DNA of 64,000 nt, taken from positions 1 through 64,000 of the forward strand of contig JBEKWB010000007.1 in the NCBI GenBank assembly GCA_049513455.1, in the 5' to 3' direction. Of this stretch, positions 17,998 to 26,576 are shown piece after piece. Numbering within the stretch: position 1 is the stretch's first letter; every line of letters begins with the position of its first letter. The position numbers and the translations under genes are program-made. This DNA is from Bog-473 sp049513455 (GTDB lineage: Bacteria > Actinomycetota > Acidimicrobiia > Acidimicrobiales > RAAP-2). Under the pieces are notes generated by a model. That model had not been told where the DNA came from. It searched no databases and saw only the letters and a program-made list of their open reading frames with translations.

Positions 17998-18829
17998 ACC
18001 CCGCCACCAGATCCTGTACGACGCCGAGGCCGAGGCCTCCGACGAAGGTGAGGGGGATGGAACGGAGCCGGCCGACCACGGCGGCGGCTGCGGCGACGAT
18101 GGTGATGGTGAGGTAGCCCGTCGTGCTGATCGATCCGAGGATGGGGGCCGCCACCACGCCGGCGAGGGCGGCCAGAATGGTGCCGATGATCCAGGCGGAG
18201 CGCGACGTCTTGACGTCGTTCACGCCGCGAATCCTCGCCAGGTTGTCGCGGTCGACCACCGCGCGCATCTGCAGGCCGAGCGGTGTACGCCGCAGGAGGA
18301 ACCACAAGCCGACCGCACAGACGGCGGCGGCGATCAAGACCACCAGCGAGTTCGACGTGATGGGAATGTGCGGGGGGATGTGCCAGGTGTCCTCGGGAAC
18401 CGGCCCGAGACCGGCCGGGAACCCGACCTGGAGGACCGTCGCACTGGTCGGGATGTCGACGTGGAAGATGTCGATGATCCCGTCGCAGATCCATTCCGTG
18501 AGAGCGGGAATGGCCAGGAACAGCCCGACGGTGGCCATGATCTTCGCCGACTCGTTGGCCCGGGCGAGAGGTTTGAAGACCGCCACATCCAAGAGGATCC
18601 CGAGGAGGGGCGCATAGACAAGGATCACCAGCACGCCGGCCGGGACGATGGGCCAATTCAGCCCGCTGTGGAAGATGTAGTACAGGTAGGCCGCCGAGAA
18701 GGCCACGGCCCCATAGGAGAAGTTGAAAATGCCGGTCGCTGCATACGACAGCGTCAAGCCCGACGCCACCAGGGAATAGATGGCCCCCGTCACAGCCCCG
18801 CTCACCACCAGGGCGAGGAATGTGTCCAC
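17942..18829 (-). CDS. livH: Branched-chain amino acid-type ABC permease LivH, frame lost at its 3' end
   Basis: Starting at GTG 18829 the frame gives LivH membrane segments: VSGAVTGAIYSLVASGLTL, IFNFSYGAVAF, the helix VYAPLLGILLDVAVF and the late motif GGLGLGVVQDL. It stays sensible for 296 codons, to DSVPIVVLIV. Beyond 17941 this frame has no stop until 16358 but reads only antisense-like Pro/Gly/Arg-rich sequence. The other frame picks up LLLLLARDRSRRG, exactly the expected end of the last LivH helix. Dropping one base near 17941 joins them. The break is a real mutation, a programmed shift or a base-calling error. It follows the binding-protein gene after a hairpin-bearing gap. Confidence 0.8.
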
Positions 18830-18913
18830 TAGAACTCGCCTGTGCCCACTAGTACCCGTCGTCCTTACTGTCGCCGCTGCTATGGCCGGAGAGCGTCTCT
18901 CCCGTTATACCAA

Positions 18914-18953
18914 ACCACCTGGGGGCGACGCCGGAGCGCCGTCCCCAGGTGGT
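18914..18953 (-). terminator. Strong hairpin between the binding-protein gene and livH
   Basis: An 11-bp perfect inverted repeat (18914-18924 pairs with 18943-18953; arm ACCACCTGGGG) encloses an 18-base loop that can extend the stem further. It begins 37 bases downstream of the binding-protein stop in the direction of transcription. Only a short TTT tract follows. It probably acts as a partial terminator or 3'-end RNA stabiliser, so that more binding protein than permease is made. A TATAAC just downstream on the same strand (18904-18909) could be part of a weak internal promoter. Confidence 0.7.
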
Positions 18954-18990
18954 CATGCTCACCTGGCGTTCCCCCTGATTGCTGGACGTT

Positions 18991-20355
18991 CTAGCTCTTG
19001 ATGAGGTAACTCGTGTAGCACTTGTACGGGTTCACCACGTTGTACGCCGTGCCGCTCACCTTCACAATGACGGCACAGTCGGAGGGCAGGAAGTGCGCGG
19101 CCGGCCACAACAGCTTGCCCGGTCCGTCGGCCGGCGTCGTGGCGAAGCTGGTGAACTTCCCGCCGTTGACGATCTGGTCGAATGTCTTGGTGTTCAGGTT
19201 CTTGCCCACGGCCTGCAGCTGCTCGACCAACTCGGTCGCCTCGGCGTAGCCGATCGACGCCCCAAGGGTGAGGAACGGTTGCTGACCGCTGGCCTTGAGC
19301 GCCGCCAACTCCGCCTGCACGTACGGCGAGGTCGTCTCCTCCTGCGGGACCACCTGGGTGTTGATGTACTCACCCTGCAGGGCGGAAGCCAGCTGGGCCG
19401 ATGAGGCCAGGAGTCCCGGAGAGTAGGTGACGAAGTCCATCGTGATGCCCTTGTACCCCGCCGCCTTGAGCGCGGAGGCCATGCCGCCGACATCGGCGAA
19501 GGGCGTCGAGATGAAGACGATGTTGGGCTTGGCCGCCAGGATCGCCTGGACGTAGGGCGTGTAGTCGATCCCGGTGGCCGTCAGCGGGAAGTTGGCCTCG
19601 CTGTAGACGACCTTGGCCCCGAGGGCGGCGAACAACGTGTCGTAGTCCGCGTTACCGCTGGTTCCCGAGGGCGAGTTCTCGGCCTGGACGGCGAACCGCA
19701 CCTTGCTGGCCGGCAGGCCGCTGGTCTTGATGATGGCCGTGGCGAGGTTTCCCTCATCCACGTTGTGCAGCGGGTTCGACGTGGGAAGGAGGACCGGCGA
19801 CAGGCAGCCGTTCCATCCGAAGCCCCACCGGGAGCCGCAGAAGCCCGGGTTGAAGCCCCAGCCGTAGTAGGGCACCTGGTTGGCGTTCAAGAAGTTGGTC
19901 GAGCCGCTCAGGATGTATTCGGTCAACGACAACACGGCGAAGACCTGGTTCTGCTGGACCAGTTGCTCGACTTCGGACACGTTGGACTGGACACCACCCG
20001 TGTCGTCCTTGCAGGGGATCAGGTTGATCTTCCGGCCGTCGATACCCTTCAGATTGGCTTCGTAGAATGCTGCTTCGATCCCGGGGATGTACCCCTCGTA
20101 GTCGGCCGACGTGTACACGCAGCCCACGCTGATCGACGTCGAGGTGATCCCCCGGGTGAGGCCGGTGCCCTTCGCCCCGACCAACTTCTGCTTGCCGGCC
20201 GTTACCGCCAGCGAGCCACCGGAAGCGTTGCCCCCTGGCACCGCCTTCGTGGCGGCACCGGCCACCCCCCCGGCTGCGGCAACGCTCAATAAGAGCGCGC
20301 CGGCCGCGACCCCGATACCGATACGCGACACGACACCCCTCAGGTTACGGACCAT
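18991..20355 (-). CDS. Periplasmic-binding-protein-like (LivK-type) substrate-binding lipoprotein or secreted protein
   Basis: A 454-residue extracytoplasmic receptor starting at ATG 20355, with AGGGGGG upstream. Residues 1 to about 36 form a signal peptide (basic start, then GIGVAAGALLLSVAAAGGVAG). There is no clear lipobox cysteine. The mature part has the type-1 periplasmic-binding fold: SISVGCVYTSADYEGY, ALSLTEY-like segments and YKGITMDF. Several cysteines (FCGSRWGFGWNGC) may form disulfides. The ligand-site residues cannot be assigned. It is the first gene of the Liv-type importer operon and has its own likely promoter at 20422-20450. It captures the substrate, perhaps an aromatic or alicyclic acid rather than an amino acid. 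Confidence 0.88.
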   Translation of the reverse strand: MVRNLRGVVSRIGIGVAAGALLLSVAAAGGVAGAATKAVPGGNASGGSLAVTAGKQKLVGAKGTGLTRGITSTSISVGCVYTSADYEGYIPGIEAAFYEANLKGIDGRKINLIPCKDDTGGVQSNVSEVEQLVQQNQVFAVLSLTEYILSGSTNFLNANQVPYYGWGFNPGFCGSRWGFGWNGCLSPVLLPTSNPLHNVDEGNLATAIIKTSGLPASKVRFAVQAENSPSGTSGNADYDTLFAALGAKVVYSEANFPLTATGIDYTPYVQAILAAKPNIVFISTPFADVGGMASALKAAGYKGITMDFVTYSPGLLASSAQLASALQGEYINTQVVPQEETTSPYVQAELAALKASGQQPFLTLGASIGYAEATELVEQLQAVGKNLNTKTFDQIVNGGKFTSFATTPADGPGKLLWPAAHFLPSDCAVIVKVSGTAYNVVNPYKCYTSYLIKS

Positions 20356-20421
20356 GAGAGCCCCCCTTTCCATGGGCGGTGCTCCCGCCCGATTGCCACC
20401 CCAATCGCTGAAACAGCGCAG

Positions 20422-20450
20422 AGCATACCGCAATGTCCGTGAATTTGTAA
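20422..20450 (-). promoter_or_regulatory. Putative promoter of the binding-protein/importer operon
   Basis: On the minus strand, TTACAA (20445-20450) and TATGCT (20422-20427) are 17 bases apart, close to the sigma70-type consensus. Transcription would start near 20414 and give a leader of about 60 bases before the ATG at 20355. Confidence 0.5.
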
Positions 20451-20608
20451 CCATTTTTTAAATCTTTCGAGGGGCGCTGGGGTGGGCGAACCGTGCATCC
20501 GTTCGATCTTCCGAATAGTCGGAGAGTCCGTCGCTCGCGGTCAGCGGTCACCGTCCACGGCGCGTCGACCGTGTCCGTCGCCGCGGCCCGCGCCTGCGAC
20601 GCAGCCGC

Positions 20609-20637
20609 TTGACATCCCCCAACCGGGGATCGAGAAT
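20609..20637 (+). promoter_or_regulatory. Putative promoter of the central SDR-P450-ALDH-GMC operon
   Basis: A perfect TTGACA (20609-20614) and GAGAAT (20632-20637) are separated by 17 bases. The predicted start near 20644 leaves a leader of about 27 bases that contains the ribosome-binding site AGGGGGAAAC before ATG 20671. Confidence 0.55.
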
Positions 20638-20670
20638 CTCCTAAGTTCGAGCCATTTCTTAGGGGGAAAC

Positions 20671-21528
20671 ATGGGAAAGTTCGACGGCAAAGTAGCGGTC
20701 ATCACCGGAGGGGCCCGGGGGCAGGGTCGCAGTCACGCGCTGGCACTGGCTCGGGAGGGATGCGATATCGCGTTCTGCGATATCTCCGAACCGCTCAAGA
20801 CCCCTCTCTACCGGACGGCGACCACCGAAGACCGCATCGAGACAGAGAAGCTGGTCTCCGAGACGGGACGCCGGTGCCTGGCCGTCGAAGCCGACGTGAG
20901 GGACCGCGCGGCCATGCAGTCGTTCGTCGACCGGACGGTCGAGGAGCTCGGTCATATCGACATCGTGCTGGCCAACGCGGGCATGACGGCGTTCTCGCCG
21001 GCCTGGGAGACGCCCTATGAAATGTGGGACGAGACGGTGGACATCTGTCTCACCGGTGTCTGGAACACGTGCCGGGCCACCATGCCCCACATGATCGAAC
21101 GGCGTCAGGGCGCCATCGTCATCACCTCGTCGAACGCGGGCCTGACGCCCATACCGAACGTGGCACCCTACGTGGCCGCCAAGCACGGGGTCACCGGATT
21201 GATGAAGGTGCTGGCGGTCGAGTTGGCCCCGTTCAATATCCGGGTCAATGCCGTTCATCCGTGCGGAGTCGCCACCGACCTGGTCTTGAACCAGCCCGGC
21301 CTCGACCTGTTCTCCGGCAAGGAGAACGCGACGTTCGAAGACGCCGAGCCCGGGATGAAGAGCCTGAACCTGTTGGACGTGGCCCTTATTCAGCCCGAGG
21401 ACGTGACGGAGGCCATCCTCTACCTGGTGAGCGACGCCGCTCGCTACGTCACCGGTTCCTCGCTCGTCGTGGACGCCGGCACGACCATATGCCCACCGGG
21501 CAGCTTCCGGGGATGGGAGGCGTCGTGA
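20671..21528 (+). CDS. Mycofactocin-coupled SDR-family oxidoreductase
   Basis: A 285-residue SDR starting at ATG 20671. It has TGGARGQGRSHALAL, then the mycofactocin-type insert with SEPLKTPLYRTATTEDRIET in place of the usual short loop, the NAG segment (VLANAGMTAF), and the catalytic TSSNAG and YVAAKHG motifs. It is the first gene of the eight-gene rightward operon running to about 29970. Coupled SDRs of this type oxidise alcohols with bound NAD and hand electrons to mycofactocin. The following gene is a paralog, so the two may act on different hydroxyls or stereoisomers of one substrate. Confidence 0.9.
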   Translation: MGKFDGKVAVITGGARGQGRSHALALAREGCDIAFCDISEPLKTPLYRTATTEDRIETEKLVSETGRRCLAVEADVRDRAAMQSFVDRTVEELGHIDIVLANAGMTAFSPAWETPYEMWDETVDICLTGVWNTCRATMPHMIERRQGAIVITSSNAGLTPIPNVAPYVAAKHGVTGLMKVLAVELAPFNIRVNAVHPCGVATDLVLNQPGLDLFSGKENATFEDAEPGMKSLNLLDVALIQPEDVTEAILYLVSDAARYVTGSSLVVDAGTTICPPGSFRGWEAS

Positions 21529-21556
21529 CGGCATCGAGCGGCCGGACTCTGGGCGC

Positions 21557-22378
21557 ATGAGTAGCCTCGAAGGTCAGGTTGCCTTCATCACCGGAGCGGG
21601 ACGAGGTCAGGGTCGCTCGCACGCCGAGGCATTGGCCGAGCGGGGCGTGGACATCATCGCGGTGGATCTGTGCGAGGACATCGACACCGTCTCCTACCCT
21701 CTCTCCACCCCGTCCGATCTCGACGAGACCGCGGCAGCCGTCAAGGCACACGGGCGCCGGGTTGTCACCTACCAGGCTGACGTCCGGGACATGAAGGCGC
21801 TTTCGCGCGCCGTCGATGCCGGGCTGTCGGAGTTCGATCGGCTCGACATCGTCCTGGCGAACGCCGGCATCGCGCCGTCGTTCGGGCTGAATATCGAACC
21901 GAGCGAATCGTGGGGCAACATCATCGACGTCAACCTGACGGGCGTGTGGAACACCGTCTGGGTGACCAAGCAGGCGATCATCGACGGAAGCCGTGGTGGC
22001 TCGATCGTGATCACCAGCTCGACCGCCGGGCTGAAGGGCCTGGCCGACGGCTCGCCGGGTGCAGATGCCTATGTCGCCAGCAAGCACGGGCTGGTCGGGC
22101 TCATGCGCGCGCTCGCGCTGCAGCTGGCCCCCCATTCCATACGCGTCAACACGGTCCACCCGACCGGCGCCAACACGCCGATGGTCATGAACGACGCCAT
22201 GCAGCAATGGATCGTCGAGAACGCCGCCGTGGCCGCCGCCGGCATGCAGAACGCGCTACCGGTCGACCTCATTGAGGCGTCCGATGTCACCAACGCCATT
22301 TTGTGGCTCGTGTCGGACATGGCCCGCTATGTCACCGGTATCGCACTCCCGGTCGACGCCGGATTCACGGTCCGCTGA
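21557..22378 (+). CDS. Mycofactocin-coupled SDR-family oxidoreductase
   Basis: A 273-residue SDR whose insert, VDLCEDIDTVSYPLSTPSDL, is almost the textbook sequence of mycofactocin-coupled SDRs, making this the clearest member of the three in the window. TGAGRGQGRSHAEAL, LANAGIAP and YVASKHGLVG complete the fold and active site. It follows the first SDR after 28 bases. The P450 at 22303 begins inside or just after its 3' end. It is probably the alcohol dehydrogenase that acts right after P450 hydroxylation. Confidence 0.92.
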   Translation: MSSLEGQVAFITGAGRGQGRSHAEALAERGVDIIAVDLCEDIDTVSYPLSTPSDLDETAAAVKAHGRRVVTYQADVRDMKALSRAVDAGLSEFDRLDIVLANAGIAPSFGLNIEPSESWGNIIDVNLTGVWNTVWVTKQAIIDGSRGGSIVITSSTAGLKGLADGSPGADAYVASKHGLVGLMRALALQLAPHSIRVNTVHPTGANTPMVMNDAMQQWIVENAAVAAAGMQNALPVDLIEASDVTNAILWLVSDMARYVTGIALPVDAGFTVR

Positions 22379-23655
22379 CACTGCCCCTCGCCAGCTCCGC
22401 CACCGATCGGGGTCACGCCATCGTCCGCGAGCTGATGACACAGCCCTACCCGCGCCACCCGCACCCGCTGTACCACGAACTCCGTTCGGTGTCCCCGGTG
22501 TTCGAGAGCGATCTGGGGATGTGGGTCCTCACCAGTTACGAAGCATGCGCTCTCGCCTTTCGCTCACCGGCGTTCGGCCAGGGCGAAGCAGCCAAACTCG
22601 TGCGGCTCGACCCTCGATTCGAGTGGAGCGCCGTCCTGCAGACCCTCGGTCAGATGATGGTGTTCATGGACCCGCCGGACCACACGCGGCTGCGCCGGAT
22701 CGTGTCACGTGCCTTCAACCCACAGGTGATCACGAACCTGCGCCCGTACGTCCAGCGGGTGGTCGACGAACTGATCGAACCCTTCCCGGAATCCGAGGAG
22801 GTCGACCTGGTCACCGAGTTCACCGACCTGATCCCCGTGACCGTCATCTGCGAGTTGTTGGGGGTGCCCCACGCAGACCACGAGCAGTGCCGCCGATGGA
22901 GCGAGGAGATCGCGCTGGCGATCGAGCCGGCCATCGATGACGACATCCTGCGGCGTGCCGACGTCGCCACGCTGGCCTACCGCGACTATTTCACCGCTCT
23001 CGTCGCCGAGAAGCGATCACGCCCGCAAGACGATCTTCTGACCCTGCTCATGAAGGCCGAGGACGACGGGGAGAGACTCACCACCGACGAGCTGGTCGCC
23101 ATGGCGACGCTCGTCATCGGAGCCGGGTTCGAGACCACGCGCAACGGCATCGCGGGAGGGGTCCTGGCCCTGCACACCCACCCCGGGGAGTTGGACCGGC
23201 TGCGCCAGGACCCGGCCCTCGACCGACCGGCCGTCGACGAGATCCTGCGGTTCGTCTCCCCGAACCAGACGTCGGTCGCCCGGTTCGCCCTCGAGGACGT
23301 CGAGGTAGGCGGTGCGACGATCCCCAAAGGTGCCGTTGTGGCGCCGTGCATCGCCGCCGGCAATCGCGATCCCGACCGGTTCGCCGATCCGGACCGCCTG
23401 GCCCTGGACCGGCCCGACAGGGCGCCCCTGTCGTTCGCGCCGGGGCCCCATCTGTGTCTGGGAGCTCCCGTGGCCCGGTTGGAGATCGAGGTCGCCGTGG
23501 GCACCCTCGTGCGCCGCTTCCCTCAACTGCAGGTGCTGGACGACGATCCGCCCATGCGGCCGACCTGCAGTCTCGGACCTGGACCGCGCGGCCCGCTGCA
23601 CCTTCGTGCGATCGCCGGGAGGCGACGCCACGAAGCCGCCACCGGGACGAGCTGA
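22303..23655 (+). CDS. Cytochrome P450 (canonical motifs), N-terminus uncertain
   Basis: The open frame gives a P450 with I-helix GAGFETTRN, K-helix DEILRFV and heme loop FAPGPHLCLGAP (Cys385 in this numbering). It is the closest paralog of the P450 at 11661. The start is not clear. GTG 22303 lies inside the preceding SDR gene and has no ribosome-binding site. ATG 22435 would delete part of the conserved N-terminus. CTG codons at 22375 and 22381 match the N-terminus of the 11661 protein best, and the CTGA at 22375 overlaps the SDR stop. I list the longest form. It should hydroxylate the pathway substrate. Confidence 0.88.
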   Translation: MARVGHGPLCHRYRTPGRRRIHGPLTLPLASSATDRGHAIVRELMTQPYPRHPHPLYHELRSVSPVFESDLGMWVLTSYEACALAFRSPAFGQGEAAKLVRLDPRFEWSAVLQTLGQMMVFMDPPDHTRLRRIVSRAFNPQVITNLRPYVQRVVDELIEPFPESEEVDLVTEFTDLIPVTVICELLGVPHADHEQCRRWSEEIALAIEPAIDDDILRRADVATLAYRDYFTALVAEKRSRPQDDLLTLLMKAEDDGERLTTDELVAMATLVIGAGFETTRNGIAGGVLALHTHPGELDRLRQDPALDRPAVDEILRFVSPNQTSVARFALEDVEVGGATIPKGAVVAPCIAAGNRDPDRFADPDRLALDRPDRAPLSFAPGPHLCLGAPVARLEIEVAVGTLVRRFPQLQVLDDDPPMRPTCSLGPGPRGPLHLRAIAGRRRHEAATGTS

Positions 23656-23748
23656 GATACCCGGTGTCGCAATCGCCTCGCCGTAGACGACTCGCTAGGC
23701 TGCGCCGAGCAGCAGGCTGCGTGGCAACGACAAACCGGGGGTTCAGCC

Positions 23749-24945
23749 GTGGCAGATGACTTCATCTTCGATCCGTTCGACGCTGCATTCTTCGAAGATC
23801 CCTACCCGGCGTACGCGCGAATGCGCGAGGAGTTCCCCGCCTACAAGCGCGAGAACGAGAATCCCAGGGTCTGGCCCCACTATTGGATGCTGAGCCGCGC
23901 CGCCGACGTCGATGCGGCGGCGGCAGATTGGCGGACGTTCTCCTCGGCCACCGGGACGCTCATCGACATCGATGTGAGCCTCCTGCCGCTCAACATGTTC
24001 AACATGGATCCGCCCCGCCACGACACGCTGCGCAAGACACTGAGCCGCGTGCTCACCCCGTCGCGGGTGGCCGGCCTCGAGCCCTTCATCCGTAGCCATG
24101 CCATGAGCCTGATCGACGGGTTCAAGTCCAAGGGAGTGGCCGACGCCACCACCGAGTTCGCCCAGCTCATCCCGAGTACCGTCGTCTGCGAGTTGATGGG
24201 ACTGCCACGCGAGGAGCAGATGAAATTTCTCAACTGGAACCTGGCCACAATCGGTGGGGCCGACTTCACCAGCCCCGAAGCGTTGCAGGCCTACGGCGAG
24301 ATGGAGGCGTACTGGCGCGGTCTCGTGGCCGAACGGAAGGACAACCGCACGGATGATCTGATCTCGCAGATCTACTACGCCAAGGTCGAGGATGACGCCG
24401 ACCTGACGGATGAGGAGATCTCCGGCTTCTGCTCCCTCCTGCACGATGCCTCACAGAACACGACGATCAACATGATCGCCAACGCCGTGATCGTGCTGGC
24501 TCGTCACCCCGACGAACGGCGGAAACTGGCCGCGGAGCCCGAGCGCTGGCCGGCCGCCATCGAGGAACTGCTGCGCTTCGTCTCGCCGGTCCAGGGTCTG
24601 GCCCGCAGCACGACCAGGGATGTGGAGATTGGCGGCACGACGATTCCCGAAGGTGACCAGGTCCTGCTCCTCTACGGCTCGGCCAATCACGACGAGACCG
24701 CATTTCCCGAGCCCGAGCGGCTCGATCTGGATCGCCAGGTCAGGTCCCACTGGACCTTCGGTCACGGAATCCACTACTGCCTGGGCGCGGCGGTGGCCAA
24801 GCTCGAGACCAGGGTGGCACTCGAGTGCCTGGTGTCGACACTCGGGGACTGGGAGATCGACGAGGACGGTATCGAGCGGGCGCAGCTCGTCCCCACCCGC
24901 GGCGTCATGCGGGCGCCGATCAGTTTCGAGGCACAGCCGGCCTGA
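23749..24945 (+). CDS. Cytochrome P450 with Asn replacing the I-helix acid
   Basis: A 398-residue P450 starting at GTG 23749. The heme loop FGHGIHYCLGAA (Cys344) and ExxR (EELLRFV) are intact. The I-helix reads LHDASQNTTINM, so Asn237 stands where Asp or Glu is usual while both threonines are kept. It is more distant from the other window P450s. It lies 93 bases after the preceding P450 and 65 before the ALDH gene. Function is likely oxidation of the same scaffold at another position. The Asn may slow or reroute proton delivery but does not rule out monooxygenase activity. Confidence 0.92.
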   Translation: MADDFIFDPFDAAFFEDPYPAYARMREEFPAYKRENENPRVWPHYWMLSRAADVDAAAADWRTFSSATGTLIDIDVSLLPLNMFNMDPPRHDTLRKTLSRVLTPSRVAGLEPFIRSHAMSLIDGFKSKGVADATTEFAQLIPSTVVCELMGLPREEQMKFLNWNLATIGGADFTSPEALQAYGEMEAYWRGLVAERKDNRTDDLISQIYYAKVEDDADLTDEEISGFCSLLHDASQNTTINMIANAVIVLARHPDERRKLAAEPERWPAAIEELLRFVSPVQGLARSTTRDVEIGGTTIPEGDQVLLLYGSANHDETAFPEPERLDLDRQVRSHWTFGHGIHYCLGAAVAKLETRVALECLVSTLGDWEIDEDGIERAQLVPTRGVMRAPISFEAQPA

Positions 24946-24980
24946 CGCCGGCACACGCCGGGCCAGATACGGCCGCGGCC

Positions 24981-25000
24981 GACACGGGAGGACACGGGAG
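24981..25000 (+). repeat. Tandem 10-bp duplication beside a ribosome-binding site
   Basis: GACACGGGAG occurs twice in a row, directly followed by GAGGACCACA and ATG 25011. It doubles the GGGAG core of the ribosome-binding region of the ALDH gene. Probably a slippage product; it may modulate initiation. Confidence 0.55.
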
Positions 25001-25010
25001 GAGGACCACA

Positions 25011-26576
25011 ATGTGCGCACTGTCCACGGAACATGCCGCAGGGGGCGGGGAGGTTCGTCACCAGTTCGGGGGAACCACCTTGGGTCCGGTCCTGGACGGG
25101 CTGAGCGAGGCGACGATCGCCGCGCTCGGTTCCCCCCATCATCTCCTGATCGGTGACCGCTGGCGTCCCGCCTCGGCTGACGTCACCGTGCCCGTCTACG
25201 AGCCCTCCACCGGAGAGGTCATCACCGAGCTGGCCAACGCCTCCGACGCCGACGTGGATGCCGCCGTGACGCAAGCACGGCGCGCGTTCGACGCCGGAAG
25301 CTGGCATGCCCGCTCTCCCGTCGAGATGACGAGGGTGCTGCTCCGCCTGGCCGATCTCGTCGACGAGCACGCCACGATGCTCAGCGAGCTGGAGGCACTC
25401 GACTCCGGCAAGCCCCTCGTCGTCGCCCAGATGGAGGTGGCCCAAGCCGCCGACTTCGTGCGGTACTACGCCGGCTGGCCCACCAAAATTTATGGAACGG
25501 TCAACCCGGTCGGTCCCGCCGTCCACGGCTACACGATGCGGACCCCGATCGGCGTCTGTGCCGGCATTGTGCCCTGGAACTGCCCTCTGATCAACGCCGC
25601 CTACAAGGTGGCCCCCGCGCTCGCCTGTGGCAACAGCGTGATCCTCAAGCCGGCCGAGCAGACCTCCCTGACCGCGCTCGTCTTCGGACAGCTCTGCCTC
25701 GACGCCGGCGTGCCACCCGGTGTCGTCCAGGTGCTCACCGGCTACGGCGAGGGGGTGGGGCACGCCCTGGTGGTGCATCCCGGCGTCGACAAGATCGCTT
25801 TCACCGGCTCCACCGAGACCGGTCGGATCATCGCCCGGCAGGCCGCTGACCGGCTGAAGAAGGTCAGCCTCGAGTTGGGCGGCAAGAGCCCCGATCTCAT
25901 TTTCGCCGACGCCGAATTGGATCAGGCGGTGGCACACGTCTTCTCACCGTTCGGCATCTGGTACAACAGCGGCCAGATCTGCGTGGCCGTCGCCCGCGTC
26001 CTGGTGGAACGATCGGTGTTCGACGAGGTCGTGGCCGCCGCGGTCGACCGCAGCGCCAGCGTGCGCATCGGCTCGCCGTTCGCCGACACCACCGATATCG
26101 GGCCGCTGGTCTCGGCCGAGCAACGCGACCGCGTGGTCGAGCTCGTCGACTCCGGTCGTCGCGACGGCATCGAGATCGTCCTGGGGGGGCGACCACAGGA
26201 GGGAGGTGGCTACTTCGTCGAACCCACCCTCTGCGTGCAGGTCGACAACGACATGCGCCTGGTCAAAGAGGAGATCTTCGGGCCGGTGGTGACGTTCCAA
26301 CCCTTTGCCGACGAGGAGGAGGCGCTCACGCTCGCCAACGACACCGAGTACGGCCTGGCCGCGTCGGTGTGGACCACCGACGTCCGCCGGGCCCATCGGG
26401 TGGCCCGCCGTCTGCACACCGGCGTCGTGTGGATCAACAGCTATGGCGACACCGATCCTTCGGTGCCGTTCGGCGGGTTGAAACAGTCCGGTTACGGCCG
26501 CGAGTGCGGAAGGGAATCCATCGACTCGTACACCGAGGCCCGCTCGGTCTACACCCGGATCGATCCGGCGTTCTGA
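25011..26576 (+). CDS. NAD(P)-dependent aldehyde dehydrogenase
   Basis: A 521-residue ALDH starting at ATG 25011 with GGGAGGAGG just before it. Compared with the usual family length it has about 35 extra N-terminal residues. VPWNCPLINAAYK, LELGGKSP (Glu288) and NSGQICVAVAR (Cys324) are all present, as is the C-terminal VPFGGLKQSGYG. It oxidises an aldehyde to an acid. Its stop codon shares one base with the start of the GMC oxidoreductase (TGATG), so the two are coupled. Together with the pair at 5304-8345 this is the second ALDH-GMC module of the island. Confidence 0.93.
   Translation: MCALSTEHAAGGGEVRHQFGGTTLGPVLDGLSEATIAALGSPHHLLIGDRWRPASADVTVPVYEPSTGEVITELANASDADVDAAVTQARRAFDAGSWHARSPVEMTRVLLRLADLVDEHATMLSELEALDSGKPLVVAQMEVAQAADFVRYYAGWPTKIYGTVNPVGPAVHGYTMRTPIGVCAGIVPWNCPLINAAYKVAPALACGNSVILKPAEQTSLTALVFGQLCLDAGVPPGVVQVLTGYGEGVGHALVVHPGVDKIAFTGSTETGRIIARQAADRLKKVSLELGGKSPDLIFADAELDQAVAHVFSPFGIWYNSGQICVAVARVLVERSVFDEVVAAAVDRSASVRIGSPFADTTDIGPLVSAEQRDRVVELVDSGRRDGIEIVLGGRPQEGGGYFVEPTLCVQVDNDMRLVKEEIFGPVVTFQPFADEEEALTLANDTEYGLAASVWTTDVRRAHRVARRLHTGVVWINSYGDTDPSVPFGGLKQSGYGRECGRESIDSYTEARSVYTRIDPAF

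Larger units (their letters stand above)
20356..20670. other. 315-bp divergent intergenic region between the importer and the central operon
   Basis: This gap holds two back-to-back promoter candidates (20422-20450 leftward, 20609-20637 rightward) and an AT-rich patch (about 20439-20465) unusual for this genome. No supported gene lies inside. A shared regulator could bind here, but I see no clear palindrome. Confidence 0.55.
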
